A stretch of 64,000 nt of DNA from Panagrolaimus kolymaensis (taxonomy: Eukaryota > Nematoda > Chromadorea > Rhabditida > Panagrolaimidae), in assembly GCA_028622995.1 (NCBI GenBank), contig JAJQJQ010000005.1:682001-746000 (forward strand), in the 5' to 3' direction. A program made the translations under genes and the position numbers. Positions 1 to 12,200 of the stretch are shown piece by piece (the stretch's first letter is position 1; each line of letters begins with the position of its first letter). The notes under the pieces are model-generated. The model was not told where the DNA came from. It searched no databases and saw nothing but the letters and a program-made list of their open reading frames with translations.

Positions 1-342
1 TTTAGTAAGTCTTCCTTCCTAACATAAATGTAAGAGTATTCAAAAATCTAAACATTTAGTAAGCAATTTTTTTCTTCAAGTTTCTCCGCTCAGATTTGAC
101 GAGTTTTAAAGCAGATATTTATTACAATTTGCTCAAATATTATTATTATTAATATCTTTGCACAAATTCAATATTAGTAACAAAAATTACTTTAAAATAT
201 TAAAAAATTAGTACTTCTTTTTTTTCTTCATCAACCACAATTGAAAAAAATTTCGCAAAAAGTATTTGACAACGAAAAAAAAACAATTTGTTCGGAGATT
301 CAAAGGATTAACTCATTTGCTTTTTTTTACATTGTTTTTTAC
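1..342. other. AT-rich stretch, probably intron of the GH16 gene
   Basis: No exon of the GH16 gene or any other gene could be recognised. The sequence is low-complexity A/T. It is read as intron because the GH16 exon ends in a good donor at 342-341 with its domain incomplete. Confidence 0.5.
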
Positions 343-1123
343 CTGGTGTATTAATAAAACAATTATTAGAAATTTTTCCATTTGGTCCTTTATTCCATTG
401 ACCGGTAAATAAATTATTTGAATCTTCAGGCATTGAGCAACCTTCGGAAGTATGTAAAGCCATATTATTATTATTCATTCCATCCACGCCTTCAAGAACA
501 TCAATTTCACCCATTTCGGGCCATGGCCCTGTGACAAACCAATAAGCTGGCCAAGTTCCAGGTCCCGTAGGCATATGATCCAAATCAAAAATAAATAATC
601 CATCATTGTAAATTTCTTTGGAATGAAGTCTCACGGAAGCTCGTCCACGGCCTTCACCAGAATGCGAAGAATCAGCGGAAATTCGAACTTTTCCATTTTC
701 AACCTTAATTAAATTTAAAAATTCTGCTGCGCCTTTATTTACATAATCCACAATTCCATGGGTTGGGTCATTTTCAGTCCAAAAATTAAATCCATCAAAA
801 AAGTTATTTCCTTCATAAGCGTTTTTGAGCCGATAACCTGAATTGGAACCTCCACCACCACCATCAATGATGCCAAGGCTAACTCCAGATTTATCAATTA
901 TAGGTTTAATGGAATTTTTAAACCAACATGTTCCACCTTCCCAATCATTCCATGCAAAAGCTTTACAACCATTTGCGGAATTACAAAATCCACAACATTC
1001 ATGAAGTTGGCCCTTTCGAGAACCCAAATCATTCCCTTCTATGTCTTTATTTTGTTGAATTTCACAACCAAAATTCAAACAAATTACACCAAAAAATAAG
1101 AAAATCAATAAAAGCTTTAACAT
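343..1123 (-). CDS. Secreted PAN/apple + glycoside hydrolase family 16 protein (5' exon, partial)
   Basis: Likely a secreted endo-beta-1,3(4)-glucanase-like enzyme acting on fungal, algal or bacterial glucans. Seen: a hydrophobic signal peptide (residues 1-19), a Cys-rich PAN/apple-like module (20-70), a Gly-rich linker (88-96), then a GH16 fold from about residue 97. The GH16 nucleophile/acid motif GEIDVLEGV is at 205-213, with E206, D208 and E211 in the E-x-D-x-x-E spacing, preceded by the aromatic stretch WPAYWFVTGPWP. The reading frame continues to 308, but a splice donor CAG/GTAAAA after base 343 (phase 1, inside the residue 261 codon) is the better end, because the C-terminal half of GH16 is missing; the next exon should lie left of the window. 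The start at 1123 is chosen for the signal peptide. Its head-to-head neighbour is a thaumatin-like gene sharing the Gly linker. Family assignment is firm; substrate is inferred. Confidence 0.85.
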
Positions 1124-1141
1124 TTGGGAATTTTTTTCTAA

Positions 1142-2139
1142 AACATTGCTTTTTATATTGGTGGTGGTGGAGGTGCCAATTCAGGAAATGCACCTCAAAG
1201 TTCAGGAGTAAAATTTATTCTTGAAAATAAATGTCCATTTGATATTTGGCCGGGCATTCTTCCACCGGTCGCTGAAAATGGTGGATTTCATTTACCTCAA
1301 GGTCAAATTCGAGAAATTTATGTTCCCGATAGATGGAGTGCAGGAAGAATTTGGGCTCGGCGAGGATGTGATGGAAATATGAATTGCGATAGTGGATTTT
1401 GTCGAGTAATCTTTTTTTCTCTTCAAAATCTGTATATAAAAAAGTAATTCTTTCAATTTTTTTTAGAACAAAATCCAATGTGAAGGTGCAGGTGGAGTTC
1501 CGCCCGTCACACTTGCAGAATTTACCCTTAATGGACATGGAAATCAAGATTATTATGATGTTAGTTTAGTGGATGGTTATAATTTACCCATCATTATTAT
1601 GCCCGTTCATGGAACATATAATAAAATTGGAGGTAATTCCTTTATTTATAAATTTTTGCTTCGATCAAGTTTTTTCAAAAATATAAAATTTCTAGCATAA
1701 AACTTTTTTTATGGCTCAGCTTTTGTATCTAAAAAATTTCTTAGATATAAAACTTAATAAATTGCGTTTTCTGAAAGCAAAGAGAAAAATGAGATAAAAA
1801 TTTTTTTTTCTAGGTGAATACGATTGCATGCCAGCGGGAGCATTCGTGGAAGATTTATTTAACACAGCTCCGGAGGAATTAAAAAATTACAAAGATGGCC
1901 GAGTTGTTTCCGTTTCATCAGCTTGTCATAAATTTAATACCGATGAATATTGTTGCCGTGGAGCTCATAATCAACCAGAAACTTGCCAATCGAAACATTG
2001 GAAAACGGATTATCCAGCTATTTTTAAAAAGGCTTGTCGCACGGCTTACAGTTATGCCTACGATGACAGTAAAAGTACTTTCTTTTGTCGAGGTTCAAAT
2101 GCACGGAAAAGTCCTGATTATCGAATTCAATTTTGTTAA
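1142..2139 (+). CDS. Thaumatin-like protein (5' end missing or unrecognised)
   Basis: Thaumatin/PR-5 family, secreted and Cys-rich; nematodes carry expanded thn genes linked to antimicrobial defence. Three coding exons with matching phases are visible: up to 1405 (CGA/GTAATC), 1467-1632, and 1814-2139 (TAA). The protein shows a Gly/Asn/Ser linker, then the thaumatin start (F-I-L-E-N-K-C-P-F-D-I-W), the central GH-like stretch around 'EFTLNG...YYDVSLVDGYNLP', and the C-terminal Cys pattern 'ACHKFNTDEYCCRG...CQ...FKKACRTAYSYAYDD...FFCRG...YRIQFC'. An in-frame stop at 1139-1141 directly precedes the linker and there is no ATG. The signal peptide must therefore sit on an unrecognised upstream exon (which would overlap the GH16 gene antisense) or has been lost. 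Family is certain; whether the gene works is not. Confidence 0.85.
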
Positions 2140-2203
2140 TAAAAACTTTTTACGAATACTTACTTTTTTTAATTTATTTACGCAAAAAAATGTGACAAAA
2201 TAA

Positions 2204-3279
2204 AAAATATTAGATAATTTTAGGCAGCTTGTATAAATGAGATAATTATTATTTTAGTTTTTCATCTTCAAATGCTTTATATATATGTACGTCCTTGCAT
2301 TCATAAAAAAATAAACATGACAACCAAAAAAAAGTTTTATTTTAACCCCCAAAAAAAGGCAAGAAGACACAAAAAAAATAAAAAAATAAACACATTAATT
2401 TTTTCTTCTTTTTCTCCTCTCCTTCATTCACTTAAATTTGGTCTTCTTTCTTATTTTTTTCTTTCCTCCTTCGAAGCATATTCCGAATTTAAAAAAAATA
2501 TGGAAAAAAGGCGTTAAGTGAGTGAACTTTTTTTTTCTAAGCCATTTTTTTCCTTGCTTGCTCCACCGCAAAAATAACATTGTTTAGTAGTCGAAATAAC
2601 TTTGGAGCTTCTTCTTCTTCTTCCAACATTTATTTTTCTCTCCAGCTTTTTCTTTCTTTTTTCTTGGAAGTTCGAACATTTATTTATTTTTATATTTTTT
2701 CTTTTCTTTCTTTTTTTTTGGGTAGCAAAAACGATGGTGTTCTTCGAAATTTTTCGAAATGCCCAAAATCTGTGACCGACGACGCTGCTTTTATAGCTTT
2801 AAAAAAAATTTATATTTTGGAGCCCAAACAAACAAAACAGTAGGATCAATCAATCTTTTTTCCTTTCAATTCACGACGATGACATGATCCCATGGGATTC
2901 ATTTTTTTTTTAAAGGAAAGGAGGGACAAAACTTTTTTTCGAGGTCTAGTAAAAAACTTTTTGATGTCGTGGCTGCCGCCGCGGCACTATTTCTAACAAA
3001 AACGTTATGTTCTTTTGGTTCTTCCTTTTGTTGTTTGTTTTTTTTTGATGCCAGAGTCTCGACTCTTATTTTTTCTATTTCTCGTGTTTTGTTTTTGTTT
3101 GACTTCTGAGCCGCGAGACTTGACTGACTTTCATGTTAAAAAGTTAAACGGTTTTCATTTTTTAAATTTTTTGATGTTTTTGAAATGTTATAATTAGATG
3201 AAAATCATAATTGCTTAATGATTATATTTTTCTTTAAGGGAGAAAATATTAACTTTTGATGGTAGAATATTTTTTGTAG
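2204..3279. other. Intergenic, A/T homopolymer-rich
   Basis: Holds the thaumatin 3' region (AATAAA-like signals just after 2200) and long runs of T and A. Short open frames here have no codon structure or recognisable domains. The last bases form a strong acceptor (TTTTTTGTAG, ending at 3279) that probably receives a splice leader for the next gene. Confidence 0.6.
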
Positions 3280-3299
3280 CCGAAACTGGAGTATTAATA

Positions 3300-6200
3300 A
3301 TGTCAAATGGAAATTTAACAACTAAGGGTAAGCAAGCCAAAGTTAAACAATTCTGGATTTAATGCGCTCTTTCAAATCCATTATTTTTCATCTGAATGTT
3401 TGATTCATCTTTATCCATAGCATCTTCGATGCATAATTATTTGGTTTTTAACCAAAAACTTTGCATTTTCACAGTTTTTACTTTTTTTGTTGTTCCTAAA
3501 GTTTTGTTTCCTAAAAATTAATCCACATTTTTTTTTATTTCTGATGTTTTAATACTTTTTTTTCTGTTTGATAGCGCGCATCACAACATTCTTAAATTTT
3601 TTAAATACTTCCAAAATAAATTTAAAAAAAAAAGTTAAGGAAAAAGTAAAATATTATAAAAGGATCACTAAACTAAAAACCCCACTGCTCGAAATTTTCA
3701 CATCTTGAATCCGCGTAATAATAAGTTTAAAAAAACCCGCAGCAATTTTTTATAAACATTTTATTGTTTTTTTTTTCTTATAAAAATATCTTTAAAAAAG
3801 AGTTCGCATAAATTTGTTTATTTGTTATATTTCCCCACAAATTTAGCTAATAATAAAATTTTTTAGAGGAAGAAAGAGTCCGAGAAGTTTTGCGCGAACT
3901 TCGTGAGAAAAATGTTAACCTTCAAAATGATATAATTAAACTTGAAGAAGTTTTACAAACTCCATCATTTTCTGAAATTACCGGAAAAGTAATAATAATT
4001 TATTTATTTATTTTAAAGAAATATTACTAACAGTTATTTATTTTTAGTTATACATGTGTTCGCCAAGACAATCAACAAGTTAGTTTACTGATAGTCAAAG
4101 AGTGGAGAATAATTGAAAGTAAAAATTTTAGCATTCGAACAAGAAATCACAAAAAAGCTTGAACGTTGTCGGCAACTTTTGGAGCCAAAGCTAAACAATC
4201 ATTTGAGAGATAAACAGGTTAGTTAAGTAAATGATTCAGATTGGAAAGAAGTTACAATTCCTTCATTTCCATTGACATCGAGTTAGATAAAATAAACCAA
4301 TCCATTAGCCTTATACTTAATGGGAACCTTGAAAAACCAACGTTTGAGTAAACAAAAAATGATTGATTCAACGCTTTTTTAGTTTCAAAAAAATTTCATA
4401 GATCTGAGTATTTTCTCAAATATTTATTTATTCCCTTTTCCTTGACTGTTTCAAGCCACAAGAAAGCGTACATAAGTTTGATTGAAAACAAAGATGGCAA
4501 AATTTAACAATCTGCTTTCAAAAAAAACACTATAGTTTAGCAAAAAAATACAAAATATAACATTTATTAATCTTATACGAAACAGTATACATAAAATCGA
4601 AAAAGACACATATACACATAACTTTTTTCATCCAAGAAAGATTGAATCCTAAAAAACCAAAAATAACGCTAAATATAAGTATACAAAATCATAAACATAC
4701 CATACGCTGCTTAATTTATTGAAAGATGATTGCTTTGATTTGAAGTTAACGGCCATTAATAGCTACACCAAGACCACAACAACAGCAACAACAAATAAGA
4801 AGGAACATAAAAAGCCAGAATAAGGAATCGTCATCACCACTTGGTTTATCGTCATCATTTGTTCGTTTACCACGTAAATGAGGCTTGGTTGAATCTTCTT
4901 TAGTAAGTAATGGTCCATCACCAGCTTTCAATGTTGTAACATTATCATCTCCAGAGTGGTTGACAGCTTGAGTTTGATTGTTGTTGTTGAACATAGATTC
5001 CAAAGTTGTATTATTCATTCCATGATTGACGTGTTCTTTGATTGTTGGATGATGAGTTTCACTTTGACGAGATCCATCAGATTTGTTGACATGACGAGAA
5101 TTTGTTGTTGCAACAGTTAAAAGAAGGCAGAGAAATAAGCTGATTTTAAACCACATTTTTTGTCGACGATGTTCCTTCAAAGTGTAATAAACAGCGAATG
5201 AATGAGAAAGAATCAACACAAAATTTTGCAAAAAAAATTCAAACATGTTTATGCAAATATTAGAAGCTTTCAAGGATTTTCATTTTTCTTGTGAACTATT
5301 TCTCATTGACCCTCTCGAATCGTCAAAGATGCTAGGAACATAGAAAAACAATGGCAAAAAATACACTTCTTAACATTTATTATTAATCATCTTTATAAAC
5401 AAAATGGATATACGAGTAAATATAAAATCGAAAAAGCAACAAATACACACATCTTTTTTCGCCCAAGAAAGATTGAATCCTATAATAATCTGTGATAATA
5501 GGCGCAAAAGGATAAAAGTAATAAACATACCATATGCTGCTTTAGTGATTGATGATTGCTTTGATTTGAAATTAGCGAACATAAATAACAACACCTCCAC
5601 AGCAGCAATAGCAACAAATAAGAAGAACGATGCAAAGAATCCATACCCATGTATAATCATATTTGCTTTCACTTCGTTTAGCCCGTAAATGATGAAGTTC
5701 GTTTGTATGTTGAGAAAGATCAGGTTCATTAGCTTTTAAAGTTGTTGTATCATTTGCAGTTCGAAATTCTTTGACAGCTTGAGTTTGATTGTTGTTGAAC
5801 ATTGATTCTAATGATTCATTCATTCCATGATTGACATGTTCTTTGATTGGATGAGTTCCATTTTCATTGACGTTATTTGAAGTTGTTGCAACAGTAAAAA
5901 GAATGACGAAGAAGAAAATCAAAGAAAATTTCAACCACATTTTGTTGATGATGCTTCAAATCAAAGAGGAATAAGCTGCGAAAGAATATGAAAAGAAGAA
6001 ACTTTGAAGGAAAGTCAAATAATTTTTATGATGATTTTCTGCACTGCACTTTCTCGATTGTTCTCTTCTCGTGTGAACTTATCATGTGCCAAGCAACTAA
6101 TCTCAGATGAAACGATAGGGAATAATCAATCAAACACATTTGTATACAATTCAAACTTTATTAATCACATTTACAAAATCATAAAAAAATTATTATGCAT

Positions 6201-9200
6201 AAACAACATAATGACGACGTCGGTAATAAACTGCACCACCGCCACCTCCTTGTTGCAACCGCACACCTGTTTAAAGAGTGCTGAGTCTCGACACGCTTGT
6301 CTTGCATCGCTGCTCGCTTCCATTGCCCACTCTCGCTGGTTTAGCCTTTGCTAGTTTTGTTATCTGTTGTTGTTCTGTAATTTGTGCTGTCAAGCCAGAA
6401 TAAATATAAACCTTATTCCTTGTTGTATCTAAGGTTACAACAAACTGGTGCCGAAAGTGATTAGTACTATTTTTGGGTGCTATTTTCGACTCGCCGCTGC
6501 TCTCATCTCAAAACCGTGGAAGCCTTGGACTGACGAATCCCGTGCTGTGAATCTCTTGGTAAAGAATTTTCAAAAACATGGTTACTGAAATGGAAAGGAA
6601 AATGATGGAAATTATTCTTTTACTTGACCTTAGTTTTTTTTTTTGCATTCAAAAAAATTGTACAGCTGCCATAGTAAAATAAAAAGTGGCAAAAAGAAGA
6701 AAAAGGTCATCGAAAAAAGACATCGAGATTATTTATTTTTATTTGCATCTCTCTCGCGCATAAAAAATGACGATCGGCTTTTTTTAGTAAATTGCGCCGC
6801 GTTTGACCTTGCTTTCTTTTTTGAAAACAAAAGCAAACTGCAGCTGCCACGATATGAACGACGATGGACAGCTTCCGCTTTTCCCAAATATGACGATGTA
6901 ACTCGAGATATTAATCTTCTCTTTAAAAATAACATAGAAATGATTGTTTAAAGGACAAAAAAGGTCGACTTTCACATTAAAATCGATGTTCAAGAAGCCA
7001 TAAAGTTGCACCCACTTCTTTTGCCCATTGTACCAATGGCAAATGTTTGTTGACTATCTCCATCTGAGGTCCATCTTCTGATTTAACTAAGCCAAAAACC
7101 TCCAAAATTTCTGTGAATGTTTGTGTGTATGTTTATTTATCCATTAAAAAATATATAAAATGAAACAAAAAAAGATTAAAAAATTCAAAAAAATATTTGT
7201 TTAAAAAATATTTTGGTGGAGTCTCATTTTTCGTTAAAAAGTGTTTGAATGAATGATTAACAAAATGCACTACATTGAAGAAAAAATTTTCTTTATTTAT
7301 CAACTTATTCTCTTAGGGTTTTTATTGATTAATCAAGATAAAACAAAGATTCATCCTTTTGTATAAAACTGATTCGGCTTAAATAAACAAATCATTGGCT
7401 CGCTATAAGGCCGAGCCAACTAATAAAAAATTATAAAATATTAGAGAGATTGAGTAAGCGGCGAGTAACAAAAGACGCAAATTTTTTTAGACCAAATGCG
7501 CAACAACTCGGATTGGGTTACCACCAAATTTCAAAGGCGAAAATCTACCGTATAAAAAGCGTTTTCTTTTTTTTGTACAATTTTTTGTCATGCTTTTTCC
7601 TGTTTTTTTTTTCTATAAAATTCATTTCTTGGAAAACAGGTATCAGAAAAAAATTTAGGAATAAAAAAAGGAAACAAAAAAAGACATTAGTATTTGCATT
7701 TTATGAAATTTCTAGCTCAAAAAAATGTCAAAAAGTTTTGCAATGAAAAACAGTTTACTCTGTAGTTTTTTTACAAAAAAATAAATGTTTTTTTTTCTCT
7801 TAAAAATTAATATGAATTTTTATATAACAAAAGCGCATTGAAATACTTTTTTTATTTTTGAATCAAAAGAAAAGTTTACATGGGTAAATAGCATTACAAC
7901 CTTTAAAAATAATTTTTACCAATATTCAAACAATAACAAAAAATAATTGATTATTGAGTACTCCATCTATTAGGATGTTGTCTTCTTACTGCAGCTCTTG
8001 GTTGAGTTATTGGTTGACGCGGTGGTGGTGGTGGTGGCGGTGGAAGTGGAATTTGGGAAATTTGTTGAAGTTGAGAGGATTGGGTATCATCATCATCCAA
8101 GTCGGTTTCCTCCGCATTTAAAAATGATTCATCACTTTCAGTTGAAGTTTGTGTCAAAACGACATCCATTGGTGTCCAATCATCATACCTATCAAATCTT
8201 CTTTTCATTAAAACATAATTCAAAGCAGTTAGATGGTCATAAACTTCATCATCTGTAGCAACATGGTTTGATATTAGTTCATCAAAATGATTGACAGCGA
8301 TTTGTATATTAGTATCATGGGTGCGCCGAGATTTCCTCTTTTTATATTGGGAAATTCCAGCCGAACGATTTAATAAATAAAGCCTAATCCTATCCTGCCA
8401 TAACTTTTCTTCATATTTCAGAACATTAATTACTTTACTAAGCTGTGGATGTAGTAAACTAAAATGTTGCCTCAAAATCAGATTGTTGCTTTCAATCGCG
8501 TTGTTTGTTGTGGCGCGATCTTCTTTTATGGCAACCCAATTATTCCATAGCGGCATTGGAAACATTGGAGGATTTCCAGCACGGGTCCTGATGTAAGTTT
8601 GTTTGAAATAAGCCAATATTGGCTGTGTTTCACGAGGGCTTCTTTGAACAAGGATTTCAAAACCTCGCTCGACGTAATCTATTGGTAACATTGAAAGGCT
8701 GGCAATTCGTCTGATCGAAAGTCGAAATAATTCATTAGAATGATAGTGATCACCAAGTTTTTCTTTTTGAACATGCCGCAAAACTGATTGGCTCAGGTGG
8801 AAAAAGCACATTTTTTGATCAACCTAAAGTAAGGTTGACAATTTATAATTTGCAAAGGCATAATTAGCCTTTTAATTAAAAATTACCTGAGGCCATACAT
8901 AGTGAGCAGCATTTGAGACGCCGAGCTCGAAATCTGTAAGCCAATGCTGTGGTGGGTATGAAGCACCAACATGTTGACTTACAAGCCGAAATAAGCGTGA
9001 ATATGTTTTCCCATTTTTATTACCAAGAAAAGCATATAAACATGGAACAGCTCTAAAATTTTTAAATTATTTTTCTAATATTTATTTTTTTATTTATTTT
9101 TATAAGCCACCGTATTCAAGTTTACTAAGTTTTTTTACTCTCTCATCATACCTTTTTCTAAAGTAAAATTTTATGGAGAATCCGAAAAAAATTTCAAACA

Positions 9201-12200
9201 ACCATCACGCGGCAGCAGTTTTGTAGTTATAGTCAAGAAACTGATGAACATGGCCTTAGAATGAATTTTTGACCCATTTTTGTCTATATTTTTATTTTTT
9301 ATATCAAAAGCAAAAATAATCAGTGAATTTGTTTTAAATATGAGACCAAAAAAACATGGGTTTGATTCGTAATCAACGACTTCGAAAACCAAAAAGTAAA
9401 CGAAAAAATCAAATTGATGAAATAAAAATTTTGGAAAAAATCAAAATTCATGGAAAAGTGCTAATTTTATAAAAAATAGCTTTTAAAAACTTACGTGTCC
9501 TCAATAAGCACACTTAAAATATACAGTTGGAGCATATTGCGTGGCACAATTTTAAATGTACCATCGCTGGCGTAATTTCTCCAATTTCTTAGCCGTTCTA
9601 ATCCTTTATCAGTTACGAAAATTATGATGACTGGTTCATTGGGCTCATTTATCCTTGAATCATGAAGCAAAAAGCGTTTATGGTCAAAATCTTCTGCATA
9701 ATAACCCTAAAAATAAACTTTGACTTGGGCTTAAAATAAAGTCAAAAATTACCCAAATTCTAACATCTCTGATATTAATTTGATTAACATCCGCTGTTTC
9801 AGGGAGAACTCGAGCACGTTGGATGGTATGCCTCAAGGCGTCGTTGTTTGGCATAGCCATTCTTTGTTCGTCGCTTAGGCCACCGACAGCCATGCTGATT
9901 ATCGTTCGAGGTGGTAATTGATTAGCGGGAACTCGAACAGTTGCAAGGTTTTTAATTGTTTGAGTCCGGCTTCTTACCACTACCGCCGTATTTGAAGGCC
10001 CATGTAAATTGTGAGGTGATACCATATTCAAATTTTGTGTTCCAATTTGTGAATGAGCTCTTCCCAAACACCGAGGAACAACACACTGCCAGAATTGTGT
10101 GTTGCCATCCCGGCTTCGACCTTTTTTGCTATATTCGAATCCATCTTTGACCACCAATTCTTTTCCTCGATTAGTTAGAGTTGCTTGTCCATTTAAATGT
10201 TTCAAATATAGTGAAAATAAACACAAAAATAAAAATATTTTCATTTTAAAGAAAAACATTTTCAAGAGAATAACAACGAATAATATGTGAGAGAGAAAAA
10301 AATACACAAACCACCAATTCCAAATTTATAATTATTCGATGTCCTCGATGCGTTTTTTCGTCTCCTTTTTATGCCTTTCTCGAGACAGCTGCGATGCATT
10401 TTTTTTCAATCAAGTAAACGAGGTCAAAAATTCGATCTTCTTTTCTTCTTTTTTTGCGGGAGAAATATGCAAATAAAAAGAAAAATTTCCATTGACCTCG
10501 ATGACCCGATGCAAAGCCTCTCGATTTTTTTCTAGTTTGCTATGTCTTTTTTTGTTTTACGAAAGAATACAATAAGAAAGAATAATAAAAAAAATGCAAA
10601 ACTCCACCTATAAAAAACCAATGTAAAAAAAACACACACAAAAAAAATACTCTCATTGTCTCGATATTTTGAAGAAAAATGAAAGCTGTTTATGTTTTAA
10701 TTTTTATTATTAGTTTTGAAATTGCTGAAGCAGAACTTGATATTTTTGGTTCGTTACTTGAAGCGAATTATAATAATTCTTCAAACAACACAACAATTCA
10801 AAACAATCATCATCATTATCATAATCATTATTACGGTGATTCTGGTAAAAAAAACGTTGTCACATATATGTAAATTTAAAAATAAGTATTTTGTAGGTAA
10901 ATTTTCCTCACAATTTAATATGCCTCCACCACAATATGGTTATGCTCCTCCACAACAAGTAAATCATTATGCTAATGGTTATCCACAACAATATATGCCT
11001 CCAACAACACCACCATATGGTTATAATCCTCATCACCAAGTTAATCCTTATGCTGATTATCAGCCACAACCATATGTGCTTCAGCAGGAACCTCAACAAA
11101 AAAATGCCTATGCTCAACGACAACTACTTTGGAGCCCTTATGATCTTCATCAACAAACACTTCTTCAAACTACAACACATCTTCCATCTACAACATCTGC
11201 AACTTTTTTATATGAAAGACCAAAATTCGGACAAACAGGAGTTAATAAATATAGGGAAGGAGAAACTATATGGGTCCGAGCATTAAATGGGGATTTTTAC
11301 TGTTGTAGAATTACTAACAGACATGATAATGGCGGCTTACTAATTAATGAATTAGAAGAATGTACCAAAACCCAAGAAGAACATCCAGAAAATCGAAAAA
11401 ATCTCGGGTGCTTCAAAACGTTTTATTACGAATGATTTATATTTTTTTGCATTATATTTATTTCTTTTTTGTAAAACTTTATTAATAATCTCGAATTAAA
11501 AAAGGAATTTGTAATAATAATAGTGATTGAATGCTTTTTTATTCTAAATAAATTTTAAACGTTTTTTTATATTTAAATAATGGTAAAAAAGAAAACACAA
11601 AAAAATTGGGTGAAAAAAATGTTTGAAACAAAAAAATCACCTTTCTTTGGTTGTCTAACAAGCGTTTTCAAATCGTTTTTTATCATTTTGGTTTGAACAA
11701 GAAAAGCAAAAACGAAAAATAAAATTTTTTCAGATTTCATTTTCATAAGGAGTGACATTAAATGAATATCCGCTAATGTCAGATCCGTAAAAATAAATCT
11801 TTAAAATAAAATCAGTAAATAAAAATCTGTAAAAAAGCGGTCTTTTAAGATGAAATCAGTAAAATTCCAATCTTTTAGTAAAAATCTTTAAAAATCTATA
11901 AGCAAGCATCTGTCCCCAAATAATTTATCTTTAAAATTTGTATACCCAAAATTCTATCGTCAAAAATGCATTCTTTAAAAATACAGTCCGTGAACAAATA
12001 TCTTTAAAAATCATGTCTTTTAATAAAAATCCTTAAATCTTTATCGGTAATATTCCCATCCGTAAACAAGAATCGTTAAATTTCATATCCGTAAATCTCG
12101 ATCTTTAAAAATGGCGCCGTCTCGCTATGTCTTCCCTGAAGATAAAGAAACATCAAAGATGAATGATTCTTCTCAAATGGAGGGGAATGTGGATACGGCA

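Noticed and set aside
928..1547. Frames opposite the GH16 and thaumatin exons
   Set aside because: Shadows of the real exons; the sense frames have domain matches.
2272..3197. Several 60-100 codon frames
   Set aside because: Dominated by Phe/Leu/Lys from T and A runs; no start context, domain or splice structure.
7435..10673. Possible terminal inverted repeats of the MULE (AAAATATTAGAGAGATTGAG versus AAAATATCGAGACAATGAG)
   Set aside because: Similarity is weak, and no 8-11 bp target duplication flanks it; MULE borders are left undefined.
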